Made by a program: the position numbers and the translations under genes
In this document: in pieces, positions 1 through 8,600 of the stretch
Position numbering within the stretch: the first letter of the stretch is position 1
How the letters are laid out: every line of letters starts with the position of its first letter
Notes under the pieces: model-generated
Databases searched by the model: none
The model's input: the letters and a program-made list of their open reading frames with translations, nothing else
Told to the model about the DNA's origin: nothing
DNA from: Tissierellales bacterium
Lineage (GTDB): Bacteria > Bacillota > Clostridia > Tissierellales > Tissierellaceae
Direction of reading: 5' to 3'
DNA: 58,136 nucleotides
Assembly (NCBI GenBank): GCA_014360205.1
Contig: JACIXZ010000001.1
Location: forward strand, 1 to 58,136

Positions 1-2
1 GA

Positions 3-428
3 ATGAGCCGAAATACACTTATATTCAAGATGCGCTCTCAAACACAAAAAGAGGTTAAAAGACAATTAGATCAATTAGAAAAAAGAATCGGAACTAAGCG
101 CTTTAATCAGGTGTTTAAATCGATAACGGTAGATAACGGCAGCGAGTTTTTAGACTGGAGAAGCTTAGAACAATCATGTGTAAGTAGCAGTGGAGTATTA
201 CGTACCCATATATATTATTGCCATCCATACCATTCATGGGAAAGAGGAACTAATGAACAGGTAAACGGCCACATAAGACGATTTATCCCAAAGGGTTGTG
301 CAATTTCAAAATACAGTACAAAAGAGATTTTAGAGATTCAAGAATGGCTAAATAACTATCCGAGAAAAATATTAAATGGAAAAAGCGCAAGAGAAGTGTT
401 TGAAGAAGAATTAAAAAAATATTCATAG
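3..428 (+). CDS. IS30-family transposase, C-terminal part
   Basis: This is the C-terminal half of a DDE transposase of the IS30 family; the 5' end lies outside the window. Around residues 42-48 VDNGSEF carries one catalytic Asp. The stretch SWERGTNEQVNGHIRRF, near residue 80, carries the catalytic Glu in the ERGTNExxNG context typical of IS30 enzymes. The end of the protein matches the usual IS30 tail (NxxPRKxLxxKSAxEVF). The apparent ATG at position 3 is probably internal. Activity of the whole element cannot be assessed from here. The gene stands directly upstream of the aldehyde oxidoreductase gene, and the insertion may influence that gene's promoter. Confidence 0.85.
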   Translation: MSRNTLIFKMRSQTQKEVKRQLDQLEKRIGTKRFNQVFKSITVDNGSEFLDWRSLEQSCVSSSGVLRTHIYYCHPYHSWERGTNEQVNGHIRRFIPKGCAISKYSTKEILEIQEWLNNYPRKILNGKSAREVFEEELKKYS

Positions 429-444
429 AGTAAAAGCAAAAAAT

Positions 445-464
445 CTTCTCCCCTAGGGGAGAAG
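445..464 (+). terminator. palindromic terminator after IS30 transposase
   Basis: A perfect 20-base palindrome, CTTCTCCCC/GGGGAGAAG around a central TA, starts 17 bases after the transposase stop. It has no long T-run, so it may act as a bidirectional block rather than a classical terminator. Confidence 0.5.
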
Positions 465-556
465 AACATCAACTAAAGTAAAAGAGTTCACAAGATATAT
501 GAACAATGACATATTAACAGAGATAAAAGTGTTTCATTTTAATTTGCATTTAGCGC

Positions 557-584
557 TTGACTATAATAAATTACTATATAATTA
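557..584 (+). promoter_or_regulatory. candidate promoter of the aldehyde oxidoreductase gene
   Basis: TTGACT at 557-562 is followed by TATAAT at 577-582 (14-base spacing) or by an overlapping TAATTA at 16 bases. The -35 lies directly at the IS30 end (GCATTTAGCGC then TTGACT), so the insertion may have supplied part of the promoter. This is inference from position and motifs. Confidence 0.4.
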
Positions 585-618
585 AATTAAAGAATATATA
601 AAAAAAGGGGGTTTTTAA

Positions 619-2418
619 ATGTTTGGCTATGCAGGGAAAGTTCTAAGAATTAACTTAACTGAAAAGCAAATTAAACTAGAAGATTTGGATATGAATCTTG
701 CTAGAAAGTACCTAGGAGGAAGGGGATTAGCTACTAAAATATTTATGGATGAAGTTGACCCAAACGTTGAGCCATTAAGTCCCGAAAATAAACTTATTGT
801 AGCATCGGGGCCATTGACAGGAACCACAGTGCCAACTGGCGGAAGATACATGGTTATTACTAAGGCACCACTTACTGGTACTATCGGTTGTTCAAATTCA
901 GGTGGATATTTTGGTGCAGAACTAAAGTCAGCAGGATATGACATGATTATTTTTGAAGGAAAGGCTGATTCACCAGTTTATATCTCTATTGAAGATGATA
1001 AAGTTGAAATTAAAGATGCATCACATTTATGGGGGAAATTAGTATCAGAAGCTACTGATGAATTAATGAATAAATATGGACAAAAGGCTAGAGTTCTATG
1101 TATAGGTCCAGCAGGTGAAAGACTGTCAAAGATTGCGGCTATTATGAATGATTATGACAGAGCTGCAGGCCGTTCAGGAGTTGGAGCGGTTATGGGTTCA
1201 AAGAACTTAAAGGCAGTTGTTGTTAAAGGGTCTAAAAAAGCTAAATATGCGGATGAAGAAGAAACTAAGAAAGTAGTTTCAGATAAAATTAAAAAGATAC
1301 GTGAAAATGGAATAACAGGTGAAGGTTTACCAACATATGGAACCGCTGTTTTAGTAAACATAATTAATGAACATGGCATTTTGCCAGTTAAAAATTTCCA
1401 GAAGGCATATTCTGAAGACGCTGATAAGATAAGTGGAGAAACAATGACAAGAGATATCTTAGTAAGAAGAAATCCGTGTTATAGATGTCCGATAGCATGT
1501 GGTAGATGGGTAAAACTCAAGGATGGACGTGAAGTTGGTGGGCCGGAATATGAAACATTATGGGCATTTGGGGCAGATTGTGGTATTTATGATATTGATG
1601 CTATTGCTGAAGCAAATTTCTGGTGTAACGAGTATGGATTAGATACAATTTCAGCAGGCACAACCATAGCAGCTGCTATGGAGCTTTATGAAAAAGGATA
1701 TGTTAAGGATGAAGAAATTGAAGAAGACGGATATTCATTTAAATTTGGAGATGTTGAAGCGATAATTGGATGGACAAAAAAGATGGGAGCTAGGGAAGGA
1801 TTTGGAGATAAATTAGCTGAAGGTTCCTATAGACTATGTGAAAGTTATGGAGTACCTGAACTTTCAATGTCAGTTAAGAAACAAGAACTTCCAGCTTATG
1901 ACCCAAGAGGAGTACAAGGGCATGGACTTGAATATGCAACTTCAAATAGGGGCGGATGTCATGTAAGGGGATACATGATTTCACCTGAAATATTGGGTTC
2001 ACCTGAAAAACTTGATAGGTTTACACTTGAAGGAAAAGCAGAATGGGTTAAGGTATTCCAAGATTTAACTGCGGTTATAGATTCTCTTGGAGTTTGCTTA
2101 TTTACATCTTTTGCTCTTGGAGCTCAGGATTATGTTGAATTAATGAATGCGGTTAGTGGAACAGATTATAATGTAGATACACTTCTTGAAGCTGGTTCCA
2201 GAATTTATACTCTTGAAAGATTGTTTAACATAAAGGCTGGTATTGACCCTAAAGAGGATAAACTTCCAGATAGATTATTAGAAGAGCCAATACCAGAAGG
2301 ACCATCAAAGGGACACGTTCACAGATTAAGTGAACTTTTACCAAAATATTATGAAATTCGAGGATGGGGTCGAGATGGTATTCCAACTGAAGAAACACTT
2401 CAAAAGTTAAGTGTATAA
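619..2418 (+). CDS. aor: tungsten-dependent aldehyde:ferredoxin oxidoreductase
   Basis: The enzyme oxidises aldehydes to carboxylic acids in the cytoplasm with ferredoxin as electron acceptor, using a tungsto-bispterin cofactor and one 4Fe-4S cluster. The 599-residue length is normal for the AOR family. The N-terminal domain begins GYAGKVLRINLT and contains KYLGGRGLATK, typical of the family. The cluster ligands are visible as C287, C290 and C294 (CYRCPIAC) plus C493 in SLGVC, at almost the positions known in the Pyrococcus enzyme. A strong AGGGGG site precedes the ATG. The following MoaD-like and MoeB/ThiF-like genes probably help build its pterin cofactor. modABC near 54 kb could supply the oxyanion. 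Substrate specificity cannot be read from sequence. Confidence 0.95.
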   Translation: MFGYAGKVLRINLTEKQIKLEDLDMNLARKYLGGRGLATKIFMDEVDPNVEPLSPENKLIVASGPLTGTTVPTGGRYMVITKAPLTGTIGCSNSGGYFGAELKSAGYDMIIFEGKADSPVYISIEDDKVEIKDASHLWGKLVSEATDELMNKYGQKARVLCIGPAGERLSKIAAIMNDYDRAAGRSGVGAVMGSKNLKAVVVKGSKKAKYADEEETKKVVSDKIKKIRENGITGEGLPTYGTAVLVNIINEHGILPVKNFQKAYSEDADKISGETMTRDILVRRNPCYRCPIACGRWVKLKDGREVGGPEYETLWAFGADCGIYDIDAIAEANFWCNEYGLDTISAGTTIAAAMELYEKGYVKDEEIEEDGYSFKFGDVEAIIGWTKKMGAREGFGDKLAEGSYRLCESYGVPELSMSVKKQELPAYDPRGVQGHGLEYATSNRGGCHVRGYMISPEILGSPEKLDRFTLEGKAEWVKVFQDLTAVIDSLGVCLFTSFALGAQDYVELMNAVSGTDYNVDTLLEAGSRIYTLERLFNIKAGIDPKEDKLPDRLLEEPIPEGPSKGHVHRLSELLPKYYEIRGWGRDGIPTEETLQKLSV

Positions 2419-2441
2419 TAATATTATTTTGATTAATAGAA

Positions 2442-2479
2442 AACACCCTAAAAGGAAGTTTGCTTCTTTTTAGGGTGTT
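2442..2479 (+). terminator. terminator-like hairpin after aor
   Basis: AACACCCTAAAA and TTTTAGGGTGTT form a long inverted repeat closed by a short loop, 24 bases after the aor stop. It separates aor from the MoaD-like gene and may reduce read-through rather than stop it. Confidence 0.65.
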
Positions 2480-2528
2480 AATCTAAATACAATAAGAGAA
2501 AGAGAATTTCCAATGGGATGGTGGTTTA

Positions 2529-2750
2529 ATGATTAAGGTAAAACTATTTGCAACCTTTAGAAATGGTAGAGAAAAAGAAATACATTTTGAGTATTATGAA
2601 GGCATTACAGGAAGAGAGATAATAGAAAAGCTTGGAATCAAAGAAGAAGAAGTAGCAATATTTATAGTAAATGGAAGAGATAAAAAATGGGACGAACCCA
2701 TTGAAGACGAAGCTACAGTATCTCTTTTTCCGCCCGTAGGAGGAGGCTAA
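2529..2750 (+). CDS. MoaD/ThiS-family small sulfur carrier
   Basis: A 73-residue ubiquitin-fold protein of the MoaD/ThiS family. Its C-terminus ends in VGGG, so it has the terminal Gly-Gly that is adenylated and then thiocarboxylated. The middle contains the family pattern EEVAIFIVNGR, and the tail reads VSLFPPVGGG. The next gene, four bases downstream, encodes an E1-like adenylating enzyme, which is the expected activating partner. Position directly after aor suggests a role in making the dithiolene of the tungsten or molybdenum pterin. This job is inferred from context; the family is certain. Confidence 0.85.
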   Translation: MIKVKLFATFRNGREKEIHFEYYEGITGREIIEKLGIKEEEVAIFIVNGRDKKWDEPIEDEATVSLFPPVGGG

Positions 2751-2754
2751 TTTT

Positions 2755-3435
2755 GTGGGGAAATATGATAGAAATATGAATACTTTATCTAAGGAAGAAA
2801 ATGAAAGTCTTAAGAATTTTAAGATTTGTGTAGTGGGATGTGGAGGAATAGGTGGATATGTCATAGAGATGCTTGGTAGACTAGGGATTGGATATATAAC
2901 TGTTATTGATGGAGATGTATTCGAAGAAACAAATTTAAACAGGCAAATATTATCTAATTCTCAAACTATAGGGAAAAGTAAGGCTCAAACTGCAAGAGAA
3001 AGGATGAAGCTTGTAAATCCCGATATCTATGTCAATGCAGTTTTTAGTCATTTAAATGGGGAAAATGGGATGGAACTAATAAAGGGCCATCATTTGGTAA
3101 TAGATGCTTTAGATGATGTGGAAACTAGATTTATTTTACAGGATATTTGTGAGAAATTGGGTTTACCATTAATTCATGGTGCTATAGCTGGATGGTATGG
3201 TCAGGTTACTACTATTTTCCCAGGAGATAAAACCCTTGATTTTCTATATAAAAAGAGAACTACAAAGGGAATTGAAAGAAAACTTGGTAATCCATCATTT
3301 GCACCAGCCTTAATTGGTTCTATTCAAGTTAGTGAAGCTTTAAAGGTTCTTATAAGAAGGGGAGAAGTATTAAGAAAAAAGATACTTTATATAGATACTT
3401 TTGCTCAAGAATATGAAATAGTAGAATTTTTTTAG
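2755..3435 (+). CDS. MoeB/ThiF/HesA-family adenylyltransferase
   Basis: An E1-like enzyme of 226 residues that would adenylate the C-terminal glycine of the MoaD-like protein encoded just upstream. The Rossmann nucleotide-binding motif is VVGCGGIGGYV near residue 30, followed by IDGDVFEETNLNRQ, whose Arg and Asp contact ATP. DALDDVETRF marks the Mg-binding aspartate region. The zinc-binding CxxC pairs of many MoeB proteins are absent, and the protein is shorter than E. coli MoeB (about 250), so it belongs to a compact subgroup. The start is GTG at 2755. The aor-moaD-like-moeB-like order is common in anaerobes. Confidence 0.85.
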   Translation: MGKYDRNMNTLSKEENESLKNFKICVVGCGGIGGYVIEMLGRLGIGYITVIDGDVFEETNLNRQILSNSQTIGKSKAQTARERMKLVNPDIYVNAVFSHLNGENGMELIKGHHLVIDALDDVETRFILQDICEKLGLPLIHGAIAGWYGQVTTIFPGDKTLDFLYKKRTTKGIERKLGNPSFAPALIGSIQVSEALKVLIRRGEVLRKKILYIDTFAQEYEIVEFF

Positions 3436-3440
3436 AAATA

Positions 3441-3466
3441 TAGGCGACAAAGTCGCCTAATTATTT
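3441..3466 (+). terminator. intrinsic terminator after the MoeB-like gene
   Basis: TAGGCGAC at 3441-3448 and GTCGCCTA at 3452-3459 form a perfect 8-base-pair stem with an AAA loop, followed by ATTATTTTT. Confidence 0.85.
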
Positions 3467-3489
3467 TTATCACCTTCTAATTCATAAAG

Positions 3490-4420
3490 AAACCTCGACT
3501 AATATACAGTTTCACCGTTTCTTAAGTTTAATGTAACAAGATAAGGTTTCTCTTTGCTCTAGTTATTCCTACATAAAAGAGTCTTCTTTCTTCTTCAAGG
3601 GCATCTAGAACTCCATCTCATATAGGTCAATATTAATAGAAGAAGGTATATCACCATTTATAAGGTCAATCATATATACACTATCAAATTCTAACCCTTT
3701 TGATGGATGGTTGACAATAATACTCCTTTACTGGTATTTCTTTTATTATTTTGAATAAAAAATTGTAATTCTTCTAACCTAGCTAAAAATTCAACTATGG
3801 AATTTGTTTCCAAAGCCAGTATCTTTAAAATAGATATAACTGCTATTGGATTATTATTTGAATATCCAAATTTTTTACAATAATCCTTTACATAAATACC
3901 ATATTCAAGGTCATTTTCAATTGAGTTTAAGACATCAACAGGCCTTTTTTTAGTAAGCCTTTTGAATTCTGATTTAAGGTCATAAATATTGTCATATTGA
4001 AATGATTTGAAATCAGGATATTTTAAAAGGGTATCAAATACTAATTGAGATTTATTGTTTTCTTTAACAAACTGCACTAGAACTTTTGAATTATAACCCT
4101 TCATCTTATTGTAAATATGTTCAAAGGAACTAACATCTGAGTTATCAATAATAAGATTCAAAAAACAAATTATATCTTGAACAGCCCAGTGTTTAAAAAA
4201 GTTGATTTTAGAATCCTTGATGAATAAGGAATATTATTTCTTTGTAGTTTATATATTAGCGGAATCGAAGATATATTATTTCTGTATAATATAGCAGTGT
4301 TTGAAAGGTCATCTATATTTTTCAACTCATTAATAATATAGTTTAATTATTCATATTCATTTTTTGTTTTCACTATGGTTATTGGAGCATAATCTGGGTT
4401 TTGGGTATTGATGTTTTTAT
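3490..4420 (-). pseudogene. decayed UvrD/PcrA-type helicase, C-terminal half
   Basis: Read on the minus strand from about 4420, the frames give in order a segment like PDYAPITIVKT, then AILYRNN, then FFKHWAVQDIICFL. The longest open stretch, 3691-4161, ends in GVLLSTIH. After a frameshift come SKGLEFDSVYMIDLINGDIPS and, near 3600, EEERRLFYVGITRAKR. These match motifs IV to VI of UvrD/Rep superfamily 1 helicases in the right order. At least two frameshifts and an in-frame stop interrupt the gene. The N-terminal ATPase motifs are missing. It is a relic, not a functional gene. Confidence 0.75.
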
Positions 4421-4424
4421 TATA

Positions 4425-4657
4425 TCGTTTCTTATTGCAGACATTATCGGAATTAATAGACAAATTACAGTTCTTGCCTTTACCTTTGGCGATGGATTTA
4501 GCAATGTTCTTTACCTACAAATGCTGTATTACTAATAAGCTTAGGTTTAACAGTTGTAAGTTATCCTAAATGGTTTAAATGGATTATTAAGCTTCAGCTG
4601 ATTATTCTTTTAATCACCTGTTTATTTTTAATGTTGGCATTAGAATGTGGCTTGTAA
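4425..4657 (+). pseudogene. fragment of a YfcC/AbgT-type transporter
   Basis: On the plus strand a frame beginning near 4430 reads IIGINRQITVLAFTFGDGFSN. After one frameshift near 4515 it continues PTNAVLLISLGLTVVSYPKW and a hydrophobic segment to a stop at 4655. The motif RQxxVLAFxFGDGFSN followed by PTxxVLLxxLG is characteristic of the C-terminal part of YfcC-family permeases (basic amino acid or C4-dicarboxylate type). Only the last fifth of such a protein remains. It abuts the helicase relic on the other strand. Confidence 0.6.
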
Positions 4658-4808
4658 GTATTTGTTACTACCATTTATGAAGGAGCAACGGCATTAATGA
4701 AAAAATTAAATTTGAAAAGAAAGCTTATCAAGAGATAGTTTTACCTGTAAAGAAATTAAAAGAAGGTATATAATACAATTAACTAATCTATTAAAGAAGG
4801 TGAAGGAT

Positions 4809-5735
4809 TTGACAAATTATAAATATGTATATGGTTCAGTTCCATCAAGAAGAATGGGCCTTTCAGTTGGAATAAGTCCAATACCAAAAAAATGGTGTAA
4901 TTACTCATGCATATATTGTCAGCTTGGAAGAACTAAGAATCTTACTAACAAAAGAGAGATATACTTTGAACTTGATGATATATTAAAAGAATTCAAGAAC
5001 TATATGAAGGAAAATATTGAGTTTGATGTTGTTACAATCGTAGGAGAAGGGGAACCCACTTTATATTTAAAACTTGGAGACCTTATAGAAGGGTTAAAAA
5101 AGCTTACTAACAAGCCAATTGCTGTTATAACAAATGGTTCTTTATTATATGACGAAACATTAAGGAAGGAATTGAATAAGGCAGATATAGTTTTACCATC
5201 TTTAGATGCGTGGAATGAAGAAATATTTAAAAAAATAAATAGACCCCATGGAAGTATTAAGTTTGATGAGATGATTAAGGGACTTATGAAATTTTCAAAA
5301 GATTATAGTGGCGAATTGTGGATTGAAACAATGATAGTAAAAGATATAAATGATAAAGAAGAAGATTATCTTCAGCTTAAAGCAATATTAGATATGATAG
5401 ATTATGATAGACTATATATTAATACTCCTGTAAGGCCTCCAGCAGAGAATTATGTGGAACAACCTAGTGAGGAATCATTAAAAAAGGCCATAGAAATATT
5501 AAGAGGTATATCCATAGACAAGCTTGTTTCAGAAGGTTTTTATAGTGAAGAAAAAGATGATTATGAAGCAATAACAAGCATAATTAAAAGACATCCGATG
5601 AATCAGTATGAAATAAAGAGCTTTTTAGCTTCCCGAAAATGTGAAAAGATAGATGATATTATAAATAAGTTGGAAAACGATAACAAAATTGAAGTTATAA
5701 ACTATAAGAATTATAAAACATACAGATTGAAATAA
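4809..5735 (+). CDS. radical SAM protein (COG0731-like)
   Basis: A radical SAM enzyme with the cluster motif CNYSCIYCQLG (CxxxCxxC) near residue 33. The SAM-binding GEGEPT follows in the second strand and AVITNGSLL in the third. The N-terminus YGSVPSRRMGLSVGISPIP is typical of the Fe-S oxidoreductase group related to wyosine synthesis enzymes; the substrate is unknown. The reading frame also offers a GTG at 4800, but TTG at 4809 sits five bases after AAGAAGGTGA and is the better start. The C-terminal 80 residues resemble a small winged-helix segment (TSIIKRHPMNQYEIKSFL). The gene stands alone. Confidence 0.85.
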   Translation: MTNYKYVYGSVPSRRMGLSVGISPIPKKWCNYSCIYCQLGRTKNLTNKREIYFELDDILKEFKNYMKENIEFDVVTIVGEGEPTLYLKLGDLIEGLKKLTNKPIAVITNGSLLYDETLRKELNKADIVLPSLDAWNEEIFKKINRPHGSIKFDEMIKGLMKFSKDYSGELWIETMIVKDINDKEEDYLQLKAILDMIDYDRLYINTPVRPPAENYVEQPSEESLKKAIEILRGISIDKLVSEGFYSEEKDDYEAITSIIKRHPMNQYEIKSFLASRKCEKIDDIINKLENDNKIEVINYKNYKTYRLK

Positions 5736-5969
5736 ATAAAATTTATTATAGGTAGTGTAAAAAAAGGTATGAAAACAGAAAAATACTTTTGATATGTTTT
5801 TAAATAAGATTTGACTAAATTATATACTAAAAAAGGGCATAAGTATAGTGTGGAATTTGACACTATCAACCTTGGTCGGAGGATTGTATTTTTCTAGAAT
5901 TAATGTTATGATCAAGTTGCGAATAGTAAATATTTGGTAAACTATGATATTTAATAAGGGGGTCTCTTT
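5736..5969. other. intergenic, one short inverted repeat
   Basis: No gene was seen. ATAGTGT and ACACTAT form a 7-base inverted repeat around 5840-5868. Its right arm is part of TTGACACTATC, a string that recurs in longer palindromes near 8900 and 27040. Confidence 0.4.
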
Positions 5970-6314
5970 TTGAAACTATACTCGAACGGCCTGATAGGAA
6001 GTGTCGCTACCGTAGCTGCTCTTGTTGCGAATGTCGAGTTGACAGAGAAATTCAACATAGCTTACCCTTATATATATTGGGGTGGACAAGCTGTCTTCGG
6101 TTTGATTTTACTATCAATGATAATTCATGCTTGGCTACATTGGGAAGTTAAAGCACCTGTATCAAAAAAACGGTTAGCCTTATCTATTGTTGTCTACACG
6201 TGTATGTATGCCATAGCATATACAGATTACAAGTACTCATTCGTATTGATACTTGCCATTGGGATTACAGAAGTTTTTCTTATAAGGAAACGATTTGGTA
6301 TGGTCAAGAACTGA
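5970..6314 (+). CDS. small membrane protein of unknown function
   Basis: 114 residues with three or four predicted membrane spans: about 8-25, 36-55, 67-84 and 87-104. The start is TTG at 5970, placed eight bases after AAGGGGG, the only good ribosome site. No family was recognised. Local base use is a little richer in C and G than the flanking genes, hinting at transfer. The next hypothetical gene follows on the same strand, but a gap and a rearranged stretch separate them, so an operon is doubtful. Confidence 0.65.
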   Translation: MKLYSNGLIGSVATVAALVANVELTEKFNIAYPYIYWGGQAVFGLILLSMIIHAWLHWEVKAPVSKKRLALSIVVYTCMYAIAYTDYKYSFVLILAIGITEVFLIRKRFGMVKN

Positions 6315-6427
6315 AATCTTCAATCGGGATTGGGCTTATATACAGTAAATACGGTAATCTATAAATCGAGATAAGATGCAGTTTAAATTTCGCCTTATTA
6401 ACAACACCGTCAAAAATACTTGCCTTT

Positions 6428-6796
6428 ATGAGATTTATTTTCCTTGAATTACAGGTTTTCCGGAAAAGAAAAGACTCCCCTTTCGAGGAGCCTATTTTGC
6501 TGCAAAAACAAATTAGACTCACCGGGCTTCCCACAGGGAACAGCAATTGCCTTTATGTATATGAAAGTGTATCTAAAAAAGTTGTAATAGATAATTGTTA
6601 TAAGAATTGGACATCTGCTGTTGGTGATATTGTTGACGCTGCTAAAAATGTAGTACAAGCTGCTTTATCAGAAGCTGATTGGCTTGCAACTATTGCAATT
6701 TGGGGTGTAATTATTGTTGTAATTGCAGACTTAGTAATACCTATGGATCCGGTACCTATAATTCCACTTTCAGACCCAACTTTAGTTGAATATTGA
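6428..6796 (+). CDS. hypothetical protein with one membrane span, possibly rearranged
   Basis: The open frame covers 122 residues, but only the C-terminal 60 look like a real protein. They contain an amphipathic segment (SAVGDIVDAAKNVVQ), a hydrophobic span near 89-110 (ATIAIWGVIIVVIADLVIP) and a proline-rich tail. The N-terminal part overlaps a hairpin at 6464-6492 and has no ribosome site, so the true start is unclear or the 5' end was replaced by another sequence. The family was not recognised. It could be a small phage- or bacteriocin-related membrane protein, but nothing proves this. Confidence 0.35.
   Translation: MRFIFLELQVFRKRKDSPFEEPILLQKQIRLTGLPTGNSNCLYVYESVSKKVVIDNCYKNWTSAVGDIVDAAKNVVQAALSEADWLATIAIWGVIIVVIADLVIPMDPVPIIPLSDPTLVEY
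6464..6492 (-). terminator. GAAA-loop terminator reading leftward
   Basis: On the minus strand GGCTCCTC, loop GAAA and GGGGAGTC are followed by TTTTCTTTT, a good intrinsic terminator. No convincing gene on the minus strand feeds it, which supports a rearrangement here. Confidence 0.5.
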
Positions 6797-6929
6797 TTAA
6801 CAAGTAATAGGGGCTGTTCACTACAGCCTCTTTTACTACCTCATAGACTATTGAGTTGAAAAGTGTTAAGCTAATACTAAATCTTATTGTATGATTTTTT
6901 CATATGCCAATTTACAAGGAGAGAAAAAA

Positions 6930-7376
6930 ATGAAAACTATACAAGTTCAAATGTTAGACCATAATGTTAATTCAGACTGGTGGAAAAAAATTATTCAGTA
7001 TTTTGTAAAACAAGGAGATGAAATTGAAATTCGTTGTTGGAATGAAGAAAAGGAAGAAATAAAAAAAGCTATGTCTTATGGCCGTCCTATTCAAATTGAG
7101 AGTAATTTGCAAACAGCAATTAGAGGTATAGTAACAGAACAAATGATAAAAGAATTATTGACTTTGCCTGAACCTGTGGATAAGGATGTCTACAATAAAA
7201 TGACAGAGTTTTTTACAATTATAGTTGAAAACAAGATTTCTAGTGAACATTATGGTACTGAATTGTATTTGTTTAATGTACATGATGATGAAGTCGAAGT
7301 TTTCAAAAAAATCATGACTCCATATTGGGAAAAATTTAGTATCTCAATAGAAGAGCAAAGTTGGAATGACAAATGA
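6930..7376 (+). CDS. hypothetical cytoplasmic protein
   Basis: 148 residues starting at ATG 6930 behind AAGGAGAG; an upstream in-frame start at 6891 lacks a ribosome site. The protein is acidic and mixed alpha/beta in composition, with no signal peptide, membrane span or cysteine pair. Notable stretches are DWWKKIIQYFVKQGDEIEIRC near the N-terminus and YWEKFSISIEEQSW at the end. The family was not recognised. It has no close neighbours on either side, and the region is accessory in character. Confidence 0.6.
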   Translation: MKTIQVQMLDHNVNSDWWKKIIQYFVKQGDEIEIRCWNEEKEEIKKAMSYGRPIQIESNLQTAIRGIVTEQMIKELLTLPEPVDKDVYNKMTEFFTIIVENKISSEHYGTELYLFNVHDDEVEVFKKIMTPYWEKFSISIEEQSWNDK

Positions 7377-7828
7377 TAAATTTTATTGAAAAACAATTAT
7401 AGGATAGAATGGAAATCGGTAGATAATATACATTCCATTTTTTTTTTGAAATTCTAGGAAACATTAAAAATCATACCTGCCAAATAAAAAAATGGTGTTT
7501 TGGCGGGCGCTCTAATGTGCCTAAATATTTAGCCCTCCAAAATCACTTGGTTTGGGTGATTTTTTATGTGTTGGGCAATACAGTCTACACCGCTGCGTAT
7601 TTGTTGCAGCGATATTAGCGATATTAGGTTATCTGTATAACTTATATTTACATAAATGTGTTATTTAAAAATAATCATAATTTAACTACAGAATATCCTG
7701 TTTATCAATATGAACACATACATCATAATCTAGTTGTTAATAATTCCTCTGTACCTGTGATATGCAGACGGGCTTTTTTGCGTTTTTCTTAAAAGTTTTT
7801 CTGGTGAAAATGCAACTGGCAGTGTATT
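7377..7828. other. intergenic with weak hairpins only
   Basis: No gene was seen. A weak inverted repeat with a T-run follows the hypothetical gene at about 7408-7450. A small hairpin AAATCAC/GTGATTTTTT lies at 7540-7566. A candidate terminator (CCTGT/ACGGG then TTTTTT) lies at 7752-7780. The string GGTAGATAATATAC at about 7418 recurs near 30724. Confidence 0.35.
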
Positions 7829-8600
7829 TGTCAACCGAAAATTCCTCTAAATTTTAATCGAAAATTCCCCTAGGGGAATAAAAAAATTATTGTTCTTCTA
7901 ACCACTGCTTTGTTTCTTTTAATCTGTATGAGTTTCCATTCATATTTACTATATATGATTTGTGTGTTAGTCTATCAATCATAGCTGCAGTCATAACTGT
8001 ATCTCTAAAAATTTCATCCCACCTTTCAAAAGATAAATTTGTTGTAATAATTGTTGATTTTCTGCCTGCCCTTAATGAAAGATATGTGAATAACAGCTCT
8101 GAAGCTTCTTTATCGAATGAGATATATCCTAGTTCATCTGCTATGATAAGATCGTACTTTTCAAATTTTGCTTCAAAGGCTCTTAATGTTTTTTGTGACC
8201 TGCTTTCTTTTAGTTCATTTACTAGGAGAGGTATTGTGGTAAACAATACTTTGTATCCAGCATTACATGCCTTGATTCCTAGACCTATTGAAATATGTGT
8301 TTTACCAGTACCTGGATTGCCTGCAAAGATTATATTCTGACCTGTTTTGATAAATTCTAAAGTTGAAAATATCTTTATTTTCGCCCTAGCATCTTCTGGT
8401 AAATCTTCTATTACTAAATTTTCTATATATTTTTTGTAAGGAAATTTTGCTAATCTAATTCTGTTCTTTTTTCCATTTTCTTTTCTTAAGTCATATTCTT
8501 TTTCAAATATTTCTTTTAAAAATATTTCAATTGAATTTCCTTCTAAATTTGGGTCAAATATAAAACTAAATTAGACCTTTGCAAAGTTAAATTAGACCCT
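7829..8600 (-). mobile_element. IS21-type element remnant
   Basis: The remnant keeps istB almost whole but has lost istA. On the low-coordinate side the sequence ends with a short tandem repeat, CGAAAATTCCTCTA then CGAAAATTCCCCTA (about 7838-7873). Such repeated ends are usual in IS21 elements. On the other side istB breaks off against AAATTAGACC repeats (8577-8600). Because AAATTAGAC repeats also occur at about 30835, 34835 and 35425 without istB, they may belong to another mobile sequence that deleted istA. The element cannot move by itself. Confidence 0.65.
7887..8577 (-). pseudogene. istB: IstB-type ATPase of IS21, start codon lost
   Basis: The helper ATPase of IS21 transposition. The frame is open from about 8577 to the stop at 7887. 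It contains Walker A GNPGTGKTH, Walker B DLIIADELGY, sensor TTNLSFERW and the end MIDRLTHKSYIVNMNGNSYRL, all typical of IstB/DnaC-like proteins. Upstream of 8577 the frame meets a TAA after two or three codons and has no ATG, GTG or TTG before the Walker A region. The first 20-30 residues are therefore missing. Without istA and a start codon this is a relic. Confidence 0.8.

Larger units (their letters stand above)
1..566 (+). mobile_element. IS30-family element, right part only
   Basis: The window opens inside an IS30-family insertion sequence. It contains the last 141 codons of the transposase, a perfect 20-base palindrome acting as terminator, and about 100 bases of non-coding end. The end carries a motif running from AACAGAGATAAAA to GCATTTAGCG (about 515-554). 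Recognisable copies of this motif recur near 14940-14980 and 23190-23236 without a transposase, which marks it as the element's terminal sequence. The left part lies outside the window, so completeness cannot be judged. Confidence 0.75.
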
